DNA from: Taiwanofungus camphoratus
Lineage: Eukaryota > Basidiomycota > Agaricomycetes > Polyporales > Taiwanofungaceae
Direction of reading: 5' to 3'
NCBI GenBank assembly: GCA_003999685.1
Contig: CP021226.1
Location: forward strand, 1,178,001-1,242,000
Length of the DNA: 64,000 nucleotides
Part shown: positions 10,126 through 20,955 of the stretch, one piece after another
Numbering within the stretch: the stretch's first letter is position 1
How the letters are laid out: each line of letters starts with the position of its first letter
Made by a program: the position numbers and the translations under genes
Notes under the pieces: model-generated
Databases searched by the model: none
The model's input: only the letters and a program-made list of their open reading frames with translations
What the model was told of the DNA's origin: nothing

Positions 10126-13100
10126 ATGGCGACAGATGCACTCCACCGCCAAATCGCAGCCAAGTGGCAAAACTCCTTTAAACGTCTCAATCACGATCAA
10201 CCGGGCATCCTGGGATTGTTGTCCTTCAGTGAGGTCAGTTGCTAACTTCATTTAAACACTTGAAGAATAACATTTCCCTTGGACAAGGCATGGACTCTCG
10301 CATCAGAGTTCTTACGTCCTCGAGATATTTCAGATCCAACACAGCGGAAAGACTATGGTAAGTAGCTCAGCACACACGATCATACATGAGTATGGCGGCA
10401 ACTTGTGTAATATATTGGGTATTTGAACGGGCATTTGGCCGCTTCTTAGGCATGCAAGAGGTCAGAGCATCTTTTGATATACTGAGCAAATCCAAGATGT
10501 TGTCTATGTTGTTGGAGAACTTCCTTGGTAAGCAAGTTCAAACATGATCACAAATACCGTTCAACGGCATGGAGAGCAGAGGATATGCGCCAACAACAGT
10601 ACCTCATCACTCGCGACGTACATCAATTCATGGCGCAGTATGAAGTGTGCTACTCTCGCGAGATCTCAGTCAGTAGTTGTACTAACGATACATAGGAAAC
10701 AGCTGATGCACAGTTCATCGCGCGCCTCGTATATCGGCTGGTAGAGTGGTACAAGGCGTGGTCTCCTATTCCGGAGTGAGTCCATAATCGGCTAGGTACC
10801 TGATAGTCTGCGATTCAACACCCTGTCAGACTCGGACACACCATCCTGTCAACCTATACCCTCGCCTTCCAGACACATGTCTTCTCCATCCTACCGGCCT
10901 CCTTTTCACGTGGCTTCAAAGATCTTGTAACCTCCACCTTCACCATCGCGTACTCTACTTCTCCTCCACCATGGGCCACACTCCCTTCCCAGACACAACA
11001 CCCGCATTCAAGGCCAGACCTTCCACTGTGGCAAGCCTTTGAGCAACTTGGTCTCCTAGATCGCTACGAATCCCTGATATCTAGCGTATGTTACGAACAT
11101 ATTGAAGTGCATATCCTCGAGACCTGCACAGGTAAATGGAGTGAACGCATGTTGGCGGGGCTACGTACATGGATGGCAGAAAAGGTTGTACCGTGGATGA
11201 TCATGCCATATGCTAGGGGTGCTAGAAATGGTGGGTAAATTGATGCACCTTTGGGTACGAGGAGCGTTAACATTGAGCGTTGGCATCTGTTGTAGCTGAC
11301 GAGGCGCGAGCCATGCTGCAAGGAGTTGGTTCAAGGTTCGACTTTCATGTTTGCAAGACCCTCAGTGATCTACGGTAAATCATAAGCATTGTCAAAAACA
11401 AGTTGTCTTGACGTTCTAACTCTCGCTTGGTAGTACCAGGGAAATCTTCGACGTCATTGTTGACTATCCAGAGTCTTTGGCGGCGTTGCAAGACCTAAAG
11501 GCGAGTCGGGGAGGGTTCCGATTTTTGGAAAGAGGGACATTTACGTGGCTCACTTCTGCACACTCAGGAGTGTCTGCTACGGGTGGATCAACGCACCCAG
11601 CTGATCCAGACGCTGCGAAAAGCGTAAGCTTCTCAACTTCGCCTTGTCTTTAAGCGCGTTACTCACTCATGTCTTTTTTCTGATGCGCTTTCCACTTGTC
11701 TGTACTCGGGACAATGTATCCCCTGTGACAGCAACAAGAGGCGTCTTCTACACCCCGGTGCAGATACAAAGGACATTTTGACGCAATATGTATCTATCAT
11801 TCGTTGCCTCCGTATCATAGATCCACAGGGCGTCCTTCTTTTCAAGGTTGCTGATCCTATTAGGCAATACCTGAGGTCCGTGAGGTCCATATCAGTTGAG
11901 ATTCAATGTACTTGACTTGACGTCCTTTCGCCGCTGAATCAGAGACCGCCCAGACACGATCCGCTGTATTGTTGCTAGTCTTGTTGGAGGTGGCGAGAGC
12001 GGTGACTCGTTAGTGGACGAGAACGAGCCAATTGAACCCCTACAACAGGCGCAAGTAGAAGATTACACAGATCCAAATTGGGAGCCAGAGCCCATTGATG
12101 CCGGGCCTGGTAAGCAATTTTATCCTATATCATTGTACACAATATTGATATTGATGGCAAGATTTTCGAACGAACAAACCGGGTGATGTAATCAGTACGC
12201 TGGTCAGCATCTACGATTCCAAAGACCTCTTTGTGAAGGAGCTACAAGTATTGCTTGCACAACGATTACTAGCAACCACTGGCGGTAATTTTGAGCGTGA
12301 GGTAGGCTCGCTTTCGGAAGGCCGAAGTTCTCTTTCATGTCAATTCTTTTGTAGCGCCGTAATATTGAAATCCTCAAGATACGCTTCGGAGAAGCAGCAC
12401 TACAAGTGTGCGAGGTAATGCTCAGAGACATGACAGATTCAAAGCGTATAGATCAGCATGTACAGTCTCAAAAAAACGTAAGTCTTGAACGGTTAAGTTC
12501 TTGCATCGAGATATTTGTAATACCACCACTCTAATAGCTCGTCCTCCACCCTACGATCATTTCTCGACACTTCTGGCCTTCCCTGCAATCTAGTAATTTT
12601 GTCATGCCAGGGCAATTTAAACAGTATGTCAAGGTGATAACCATGGAGATGTGCTTTGTGTGTTGACGGGGCATTTCAGGATACAGGACGAATATGCGAA
12701 AGAATTCACAGCATTCAAGCCTGATAAGACATTACGCTGGATGCCTCATCTCGGCACAGTTCATCTTGAGATTGAGCTTCAAGATCGAACCATCCCGGCG
12801 GACGTTTCTCCTCTGGAAGCCGCATTCATAGAGCTATTCTCAGAAAAAGGTGAGCTTACCTACGTTAACAAAAGTGAAACGAACACTGCATAGTCGCACT
12901 GCAGACGTGTATACGGTTGACGAACTCGTCGTGAAAGTGGGCTCTGTGGATCGTAGCGTCGCATTGAAAGCGCTCATGACCTGGGTGGATATGGGTGTTC
13001 TCAGGGAAGATGGGGGAAACCGGTTTAAGCTGCTGGAAGTTGCGGAGGGGGGAACGAATGCGAAGATAACATCGTCAAGACCTGGTGGGTTGGATACCCT

Positions 13101-13460
13101 TTATCCTAACATAAGGTCACTGACCGAGATTTGCGCTTCACCAAGTGCCGATCATGGAGGAAGTTCCGGCAGTCTTGTCTGTCCAACAACAACAGGCTGA
13201 ACAAATGAGAGTGTACTGGAAGGTATGTTATTGCGCCTCAGTCACATCGTATTTATCTCTTATACAGCCGGATGGGGTAGTTCATCGAGGGTATGCTCAC
13301 GAACCTGGGTACACTCAGTTTGGATCGCATACAGACAATGCTGAAGTTTGCGCCTGGGTACGATCGCACGATCGAGCAACTCGGCGCGTTCATGGAGGCA
13401 GCAAGGCGGGAAGGTCTTGTCACTGTTAAGGACGGGATGTGGAAACTTAACCGACAGTAA
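10126..13460 (+). CDS. APC2: Anaphase-promoting complex subunit 2 (cullin-homology subunit)
   Basis: APC2 is the cullin scaffold of the APC/C ubiquitin ligase, holding the RING subunit APC11 to ubiquitinate cyclins and securin. Eighteen exons give 756 residues. Recognised blocks: KRRLLHPGADT and RCLRIIDPQGVLLFKVADPIR in the mid-region, then DSKDLFVKELQVLLAQRLL (cullin-homology start), NIEILKIRFGEAALQVCEVML, LHPTIISRHFWP, and the C-terminal winged-helix module ending in RREGLVTVKDGMWKLNRQ. Intron 11501-11567 begins with GC (AAG then GCGAGT) rather than GT; both flanking frames fit only if it is removed. The start at 10126 gives MATDALHRQIAAKWQ. Exon joins were checked for frame and the protein is complete. 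The ACGCGT pair upstream fits cell-cycle control. Confidence 0.9.
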
Positions 13461-13828
13461 TCTGATATGGATGTATTTTGTCTTCAGCATGTTGTATACA
13501 CGTTATTGTTTCTCGAGAGGTGTGCCCAACGAACTGTGTGGCCACCGCTGGATGACGGTGCGATCCCATAGTTCAGAGTCGTTGCATTGATGAGGCGTAG
13601 GCAAACCAATGCCTGGATCTTGCCTGGCAGAAGACCAGCGAAAGCAGTGACCCTCTGACTATAGAAAACCTGCCTCCGGATAGCACAAATTTCATCCGAA
13701 TGAAAGAGGCAAGTCGAATCTAGGAAATGACAACCTCCTGCAGTGCAACAGATCGAATTATGGTTGAGCAAGAGAAACTGTTGACGACAGCCAATCAACT
13801 TTACCGTTGTCAAAGGAAGCAGAAAAAG

Positions 13829-13834
13829 AAAAAA
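13829..13834 (-). terminator. RNA polymerase III terminator (T6)
   Basis: On the minus strand a run of six T, followed by TCTTTTT-like sequence, starts five bases after the tRNA discriminator base. That is the normal Pol III stop. Confidence 0.75.
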
Positions 13835-13839
13835 TACAC

Positions 13840-13941
13840 TGCCCACTGGCTGGATTGAACAACCGACCTCACCATAGCTCGGTATTAGAATCCACCTAAC
13901 ACCGCTACGAGTGGCGCGCTCTACCACTGAGCTAAACGGGC
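13840..13941 (-). tRNA. trnT-CGU: tRNA-Thr, anticodon CGU, with a 30-base intron
   Basis: Read on the minus strand. The acceptor stem GCCCGTT pairs with AGTGGGC (two G-U pairs) and the discriminator base is A. The D arm is GCTC/GAGC, the anticodon stem CGCCA/TGGTG, and the T arm GGTTG-TTCAATC-CAGCC. The seven-base anticodon loop reads C-T-C-G-T-A-A after removal of the intron at 13876-13905, placing CGT at positions 34-36 (reads ACG, Thr). The intron sits after base 37, the canonical nuclear tRNA intron site. The mature length is 72 bases without CCA. The B box matches GTTCAATCC. Confidence 0.93.
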
Positions 13942-14821
13942 CACGCTTCGTCTTCGTTTTGAAGATTATTTAGCCTCTCAATGCTGGGATATCAAGACTA
14001 CATTACGCGGTCTCGTGATGTACGCGTCGTACTCAACGATATACTCAGCAGACGCGAACTCGGCCTAATCGCTCGGCAGATGGACGGCGAGCTATGCAAT
14101 CGCCCAAAATTCAACTGCCCACCACGTTGACTCTTCAAATCATGGCCGTGGCCTCTGAGGACTGGAAAATGCATACTATACTCGTACCACAACCATTTAT
14201 GCTCTCATGCCATCCACGGAATCATGAGGGGGATTCCTGACAACCCCGGATGACAATGAATGTTCTTCAGACTTGTGTCCATTTATGACTATGGCAAACA
14301 ATACAAGTGGAGCTCTGTAGCATCTACCAAGAATGTCTGTGCAGTACTCAGGCTGTGCATATATACCTAAGCAAAGGTCAACTGAAGTCAAAAGGGTCAA
14401 AGCCACAATTCTAACAGTCTGGAGCTCACTCTGTAAGCTACATACTATCATTCACTGGCAAGATGTATGTAGGCAGGCAGGCTTTCGAGAAAACAAACTT
14501 GGTTCAGGTGGGCTTTTCTCAATTGGTGAGACCACGCGAGTGCAGTTACGTAAGCGGGCTACTAGAATCAGTGTAACCCGGTCGATAGTATTTTATACTT
14601 CTGTTGACACTCTGGATAAGTTGCTCGTGCAAACACAGATAAGTAGTCTAAGAACATCTGATCAAGCGCTATTTTCCACGTCCATGTAATCAAAACCTGT
14701 GCTACCACTATCCGTGAACACCGGAATCATGGTAATGCAATCACGAACTTGCAGCAGCTCAAGTGTGGGAAGCGATGGTGTTTCCGATGGCATATACGTG
14801 AGTCAAACTTGATGGTCGTCT

Positions 14822-17800
14822 ATGATATCTGATGATGGACAACAGAACTACGAGGTGCATGAGGTAATAGGTCGAGGAGCAACGTCCATCGTGCATCGTG
14901 CGACGTGCAAACGGGGACGCTTGCGCAACCGCCAGGTTGCGCTGAAGAAGGTAAATAACATTCCAACTTGGAGTCTGAGTGGTAATGGTGACCAAGGAAT
15001 TTGTTGTAGATATTGCCCGTATCGCCAGACAGCACGACCGAGATAGCGCACCTTGCCTCTTCGACCGCTTTGCACCAAGCGCTCCACCATCCATCGATCG
15101 TTTCCTTGCTTTCTACTTTCTCCACTCCTTCTGGTCACTACCATGTCTTAGAACTGTGCCCACAAGGTACCCTGTCCGTCTTTGTTCAGCAACGCAAGCC
15201 ACCTGTCCTCTCTGAAGGTGAACTGCGAAGGGTTGTCAAGTGCATGGTAGAAGCCTTGATCTACCTACGAAAGGAACGCGTACTGCATAGGGATATCAAA
15301 GCCAGCAATATATTGCTTACCGATGATTTTCGAATCGTACGTCTGTCAAATGGATGCGAGCTTCCTCTCTTAACGGTCACAATATCAGAAACTATCGGAC
15401 TTTGGACTTGCCACAAGGCTGCCTGAGCCGCAGTCTACAGTATCAACTTTCTGCGGTTCCCCAAACTATATAGCACCGTGAGTTCACAGGGTGCTTCTTG
15501 AATCAGGATAACAAATACTATTCCTCAGAGAGATCATCTCCCGCACGCCTTATGGTTTCAACGCCGACTTATGGTCCTTGGGTTGTCTCATGGTGACATG
15601 TCTGTCGGGGGTCCCGGCATTTGAGGTAAGGTGTTTCTCGTGAAGTGGTCGTCGTACGCGATGATTCTTTTGTGACAGGCACCCTCTGTGCAGCAAATTT
15701 TCGAGAATATTTCTTGTGGTAATTATAACCTACCAGGCAACACATCGGCTGAAGCAAGAGATCTTATTTCTAGGCTTCTCCAATTGGTCAGTGCATCCCC
15801 AATTCGTTGCATATCTCCGTATTGTCTCACTATTGTGGAAAGAACCCGACCCACCGAATCTCACCGCATCTGATTCTGTCACACCCCTTTCTCAGCCCCT
15901 CATTACCCTTGAAGCGCCTAAATTTCACTTCCAATTCCTCTATTCAGTCGAGGCAGCATTTTCAATCAGAGAATGACCCAATCCATCGTGCACTCAAGCA
16001 TAGCAGATATCCTCGCTCGCTTTCCAAAGCTCCAGCGCGTTTCCCACAACCCCCTTTACAAAGTTCATCGCAAAGGGACACACTGAGTCTCAAGCAAAAT
16101 AGAAGGCCTATGACAGATATCACAAATGTGGACGTGCGGAACTTTCTGAACAATGAACTCTTGTCCTCTGAACCCTTGACTGATCCTGCTCGGAAGACGT
16201 CCTTAGCATCGAAACTGGGACAAACGTCGGCTTCACATCTTGAGCCCGCGCCACGCATGGTGTTCTCTGAGTTTCCAACGCTTCATACAGCACCTGCGTT
16301 AGCTCCTGACACGGAATCTCCGCTAGCCATAAGAGATGCAGGACGGCATGTGACTAATTCTGTCTCTGGCGTAGGAGAGCTGAATGGCATAGAAATCAGA
16401 TACGCTCTGCGACAAATGTTGAAACGTCATGAAGCAAACGAATTACAGCCCAAAGATCCAATGTCCTGTTTGCGTCCGTCCGTCGAGGCCGATTCTATGT
16501 TATCTGTTGGCTCTCACAGGGAATCGGTGAATGCTGCTTCCGATGTGCTCCCCGCACACGTAGCCCCGGTGATAGAGTCTCTGGATCGTCGTCAAAAGAC
16601 CGCACCTTCTCCAGTCTCTGCGGTTCCTGCAGGGAGCACGCAACCGACTCTCTTCAAGACAGCCTATCTCAATGCCCAGACCCACAAGCTTGCCCAGGGT
16701 CAACTTGTCGTACTACCGTCCAAGTCCCTACTTGTTGACTTTCGTGAAGGTGAGCGAAGAAAGGGACGCAGGGGCAATGAAGTGCTTGTCATCAGTCCCG
16801 AGGGCGATACGGTACGTGGCATATGGGCAGATTAATACTCAGAGTCCCCATGAGGTTCCCTAGGTCAGGATTTACGGCGCACCTCACTTGAGCACACCGT
16901 GCTGTTTGGCAGAGCCTCTCGCAACGCATACCCTCGAGAACTTGCCTTCGTCGTACTGGAAGCTGTATAGCGACGCAGGGCGTGTGGTGAATCAACTGAA
17001 GCAGCGTATACCAAAGGTAATGTAATCAGTCGTCATCAACCTATGAGGCGAGTCACCCAGCCATTTCTAGCTAACCATGTACAAACCGGAAGCGAGATGT
17101 ACGCTCATGGCAAATGAACCCCTCGGCGACATCGAGCTTGTGGTTCCCCCCTTCGACAGGCAATGCCGCTCCGAGCAATTGGATGATAATGTTGCGTCTG
17201 GCGAAGGTCCGAACATGCGCATCCGATTGTTGCGGCGCTCCCATATCATCGAGATTGCACGCCACATACCGCCTGCGTCTCGCTCGAAGGAAAGAACAGG
17301 CGAATGGCTGAAAAAAGTTTTTAGTGCAGCTGGCGACGAGTTCGGTATCACCAACGAAGACTGGGCCACTCTGGAGCCTGTCGAGAGGGCGGGCATTCAA
17401 CACTTGGCGGAGTTCTTGCGTGTCTGCGAAGCCGTGGAGGCACTCGGGCTGAATGATGGGCCCTCTGTTCGGACCGACATGCAACATGTTCCGAAAAAGA
17501 CTGATACCGGACATCCGACTGCGACTGATCTGAGGGCTGGTCGGAAGCGCCTGGAGAATCTTCTTACCCGTATGGACAACCGCGTGGAATCGGCTCTGCC
17601 TGGGACTTTGACTTCTGAGGACGTTGGATCGCCATCATCTGTGGCGACAGCGGCAAGCAGTAAGATTCTCCCGTCTTTGACTCTTCTACCACGTCCGTCC
17701 AAATTTGTCTCCGGCCCCTCGAACCATTCCGAAGGGATAAACCGGGATGATGCCACAGAGATTAACGGATACCTGTCAACGAACCCTCGAAGGCCCGATG

Positions 17801-18276
17801 CAAATTCTGGATCACAGCCACTATCGAGGTCCGCCGGAGCAGGGGCAGAAACCCAGACAAGATACATTCCTGGCACAGGATGGTGTGTACGCTACGCATC
17901 GCCGGAAGCCGAATGGTACAAGATTATGTTCCAAGATGGTGTTTCGCTTGAGATCAACCCGGGCCAAGACACTGTGCGCCTGGAGAATGGATCGGGATCG
18001 CTTGCCAGGTCTGTCCGCCAGGGTTGCAATAGGCTTGGATCATACTAATCACATGTGAACGGACAGGTATACGTTCCGGCGAGCCTTGGTGGAGAGCGAG
18101 GTCGCAGGTCGAATGAAGGCCTTCTATAAATTCCTTGCGTTGTTTTCGAGTGGTGAGTCTTGATTTCCATGTGTCCGTAGGGGAGGGGGTTGTTCGATGC
18201 TGCCAAACCTTCAGCTCTGTGATGATTGTTATATTCCAATGTAGCATCGAGACTGTTGTATCATGTTCACTTGTAG
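14822..18276 (+). CDS. Polo-like kinase of the PLK4/SAK type with a C-terminal polo box
   Basis: Ser/Thr kinase followed by a long linker and polo-box-like C-terminus. Eleven exons give 975 residues. Kinase at about residues 10-265: GRGATSIVHRA loop, VALKK lysine, LHRDIKASNILL, SDFGLAT (D156), CGSPNYIAPEI, LWSLGCLM, then EARDLISRLLQLNPTHRI. The block order and wording (for example CGSPNYIAPEI against CGTPNYISPEI, and NPTHRI against NPADRL) resemble animal PLK4 more than Cdc5/PLK1 as I recall them. A region near residues 580-700 (IYGAPHLSTP, then KLYSDAGRVVNQLKQ and LGDIELVVPP) may be the cryptic polo box. A clearer polo box near residues 870-960 holds GWCVRYASPEAEWYKIMFQDG and SLEINPGQDTVRL. 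The last short exon (18245-18276) is the least certain part. PLK4 drives centriole duplication in animals; the role here, in a spindle-pole-body fungus, is unknown. Confidence 0.75.
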
Positions 18277-18824
18277 CAGTTGACGAATAATGTATGGCAT
18301 CGGTATGGCGGTGCTGTGAAGCACCAGCTTGTGGTATGAAGCTTTTGATCGTGAAGCTCGAGCCTCAGAGTGTACAAATGAAGCGCTGCTTTTGGACGAT
18401 CACCGTGGAAAGGAGACTCCGCGGCGATGTATTGCACGTGCGACAACGACAGTGTGGCTACCAGACGTCCCATCGTGTCTCTAGTCAATTGGTCTCAAGC
18501 GCTCACCCGAGAACTTGTTGTCTCTCCTCGCAATGCGCAGAGGACGCGATGGCTTGACATGGTGAGCTGTTCGGCGTGCGGTGAGCATAAGAACGGATGT
18601 TGTTGGGCTAATGTTAGGCAGCTTCTCGATACGGAAGGTGAGGAACCACAGCCAAGGGAGTCCGATTTAGTACGAAACCAGTCACTTAGCACTTGATGAC
18701 ACCGGCGTCCACGGTGCTCTCCTCGGATCCAGCAATGCCCCGGCCCCCTCGCACGCTGTCACCCGCCCACCCTTGTCCTTGTCCCTCGTCCACCGCATAT
18801 AAGGAGGGCGCTCCCCAGGCGGAC
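18277..18824. other. Intergenic, polo kinase to DUF2235 gene
   Basis: No gene recognised. An open proline-rich frame (ATG 18696) leads in frame into the next gene and could be an N-terminal extension of it. A TATA-like GCATATAAGG lies near 18796-18805, about 25 bases before ATG 18825 and 65 before the in-frame ATG at 18868, so the true start may be the later one. Confidence 0.4.
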
Positions 18825-20955
18825 ATGTCTGCAGACCATCCCAGCCCCGACACCGCCAAGATTGTCATGGATACCTCGATGTCCTCGGTCAGCGAAGTGC
18901 AGAAGCCCCGCACGCTCGTTCTTTGCTTTGATGGCACTGCAGACCAATATGATGATAATGCAAGTGTTTCGCCAGTGTCATCATTCTCGTCGGTTTAACG
19001 CGGCTCGCGGTCGTTTTCCACGTAGAACACGAACGTAGTCAAGCTCTATTCACTCCTTAAAAAAGACGAGTCTGAGCAGCTGTGTTATTACCAGGTAGAC
19101 ACATCCCTCGTTCCAGCAACCCGACTTTACTCATGGTGATCTTTCCAGCCTGGCATTGGTACATATATCAACCCTGGCGTGGTCTCTCCGCTGTTTCAAT
19201 GGGGGGCGAAGATCATGGATGAGGCCTTTGCTTGGTAAGTCGTGTATAATGTCCATCAGTCAGATGGCGCTCATTCCTCTACTAGGTATCTCGATGCACA
19301 CGTTCGCGGTGGCTATGATTTTCTCATGCAGAACTACCGTCCCGGAGACAAGATTTGTTTGTTTGGTAAATTATCCATCGTTTGAAAAATCACCGACTGT
19401 ACCCGCTGCTGACCGTCGGAATGCAAAGGTTTCTCTCGGGGAGCTTACACTGCCAGAGCACTCGCCGGCATGCTTCACAAGGCAAGCCACCTTAGGTCGA
19501 GTCGCGATTTCGTCTGATTAAACAATATGTATTTGCGCAGGTTGGGCTCCTTCCTAGGGATAATCCAGAGCAAGTTCCTTTTGCATACAAGCTCTACAAA
19601 CGCACAGATCCCGCTAGCATCACGCTCGCAGCAGGCTTCAAGCGCACCTTTTGCAGAGGGGTCCGGATCGAGTTTGTTGGCGTATGGTGAGCTCGCACCC
19701 TTTATTTTATGCGATTTATTGAAAAGGTGTCACAGGGAAACGGTCGCTAGTGTCGGTGTCATTTTCAGCCGCACTCTCCCATTCATCACATCCAACACGA
19801 CAATCAAGACGTTCCGCCATGCGTTATCTCTAGACGAGGTTCGTTGCCCCCCTCTTGTATGCTATCTACTTTCGACACAGACCACTCCAGCACCGCGCCA
19901 AATTTCGCCCCAATCTGTACCACCGCCCGGCTCCTAGCGCTCAGGCCTCCGGCAAGAACCCAGACGCCAAAGCCGCTACCGCCTCAGCTCCCATTCTCAA
20001 CGAGAAGCACAAGCAGAAAGAGATGCAGAAATCATCATCCCTTGGAAAGATAAGGAAGTGGACAGGCTTTCTACCCAATCGCTCGTCGAAGCCTGGCAGT
20101 CTTGCTACTGATCAGACCCATCTGATACGCCCTATGAGGGACTTCGAGAAGGACCCGGCTAACGTAGATCTGACTTTGGCTACTCCAGATGAGGTGCAGG
20201 ACGAAGATACCATGGGGCCGACGGATGTTCTCGAGGTCTGGTTCCCGGGATGCCACTCTGGTACGACGACTACTTCTAGTCACATCTACTCGTCTCATCT
20301 CATCGTCAACAGACATCGGAGGGAGTGCGGTGTCCGACTCCACGAAACTCAGTCTTTCAGACATCACGCTGCGCTGGATGGTGCGCCACGTCGTCCTGGC
20401 GCAGTGCGGCGTCGCCTTCGACAACGACGCCCTCGCCCGCGCCAACATTCCGGAGGCCGTCTTCATCGGCATCGGGTTCCCCGTGACGCTTCCGCCGACG
20501 GAACGCACTACCGCTGGCGCTCCAGTCCCGAGCAGCAGCGGCTCTGACAGCGGCAGCAGCGATCCGGACAGCGGCAGCGCGGACCCAAACAGTGGCAGCA
20601 GCGGCCCGCTCACCCCGGCGGCCATGGATAAGGAGGATGCAGTGCAGCCCCTTCATGACGAGCTGAAGCTTGACCCGCTCTGGTGGCTCCTTGAGATTGT
20701 GCCGACGAGCTACAACTGGCAGGACAAGAAGGGCAGATGGCACACGTCGTGGAGGTGGGCGCTGTCACATACCCACCCTGTCATTACCGTGCTTACCATG
20801 TTATTTGGGTTACTAGCATTCACCTCGGTCGAGGTAGACATTTGCCTCAAAAGCCGATCTTTCATATTACCGTCCAGGAGCGCATGAACGACGCGGCCCT
20901 CAAGTACACCCCCAAAGCGGTCTGGCCTCATGGGACCGAGATCTATGTTCAATGA
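18825..20955 (+). CDS. DUF2235 alpha/beta hydrolase (Tle1-like phospholipase fold)
   Basis: DUF2235 is the catalytic domain shared with bacterial type VI lipase effectors of the Tle1 group and is common in fungi, where its substrate is unknown. Ten exons give 540 residues from ATG 18825; starts at 18696 or 18868 are also possible. Blocks: TLVLCFDGTAD, NTNVVKLYSLL, QPGIGTY, GFSRGAYTARALAGML (nucleophile serine, GxSxG), TVASVGV, FRHALSLDEHRAKF, LEVWFPGCHSDIGG (typical second catalytic block), WWLLEIVPTSYNW and HITVQERM near the end. Two introns start with GC: 18960-19025 (AAT then GCAAGT) and 19482-19540 (AAG then GCAAGC); removing both is needed to keep the conserved frame. Between residues about 395 and 425 lies a low-complexity Ser/Gly/Asp-Pro linker of imperfect repeats. 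No signal peptide is seen. Confidence 0.85.

Larger units (their letters stand above)
13461..14821. other. Gene-poor interval around a tRNA gene
   Basis: Apart from the tRNA at 13840-13941 no gene is supported. Open frames on both strands are short, overlap each other and cross the tRNA. No repeat or transposon-like coding was recognised. The last part is the upstream region of the polo-like kinase. Confidence 0.5.

Noticed and set aside
13484-13927. 147-codon minus-strand open frame
   Set aside because: It runs through the tRNA gene and its terminator and has no protein-like motifs.
18294-18696. Plus-strand frames after the polo kinase
   Set aside because: Cys/Arg-rich shadow-like text without motif, promoter or splice structure.
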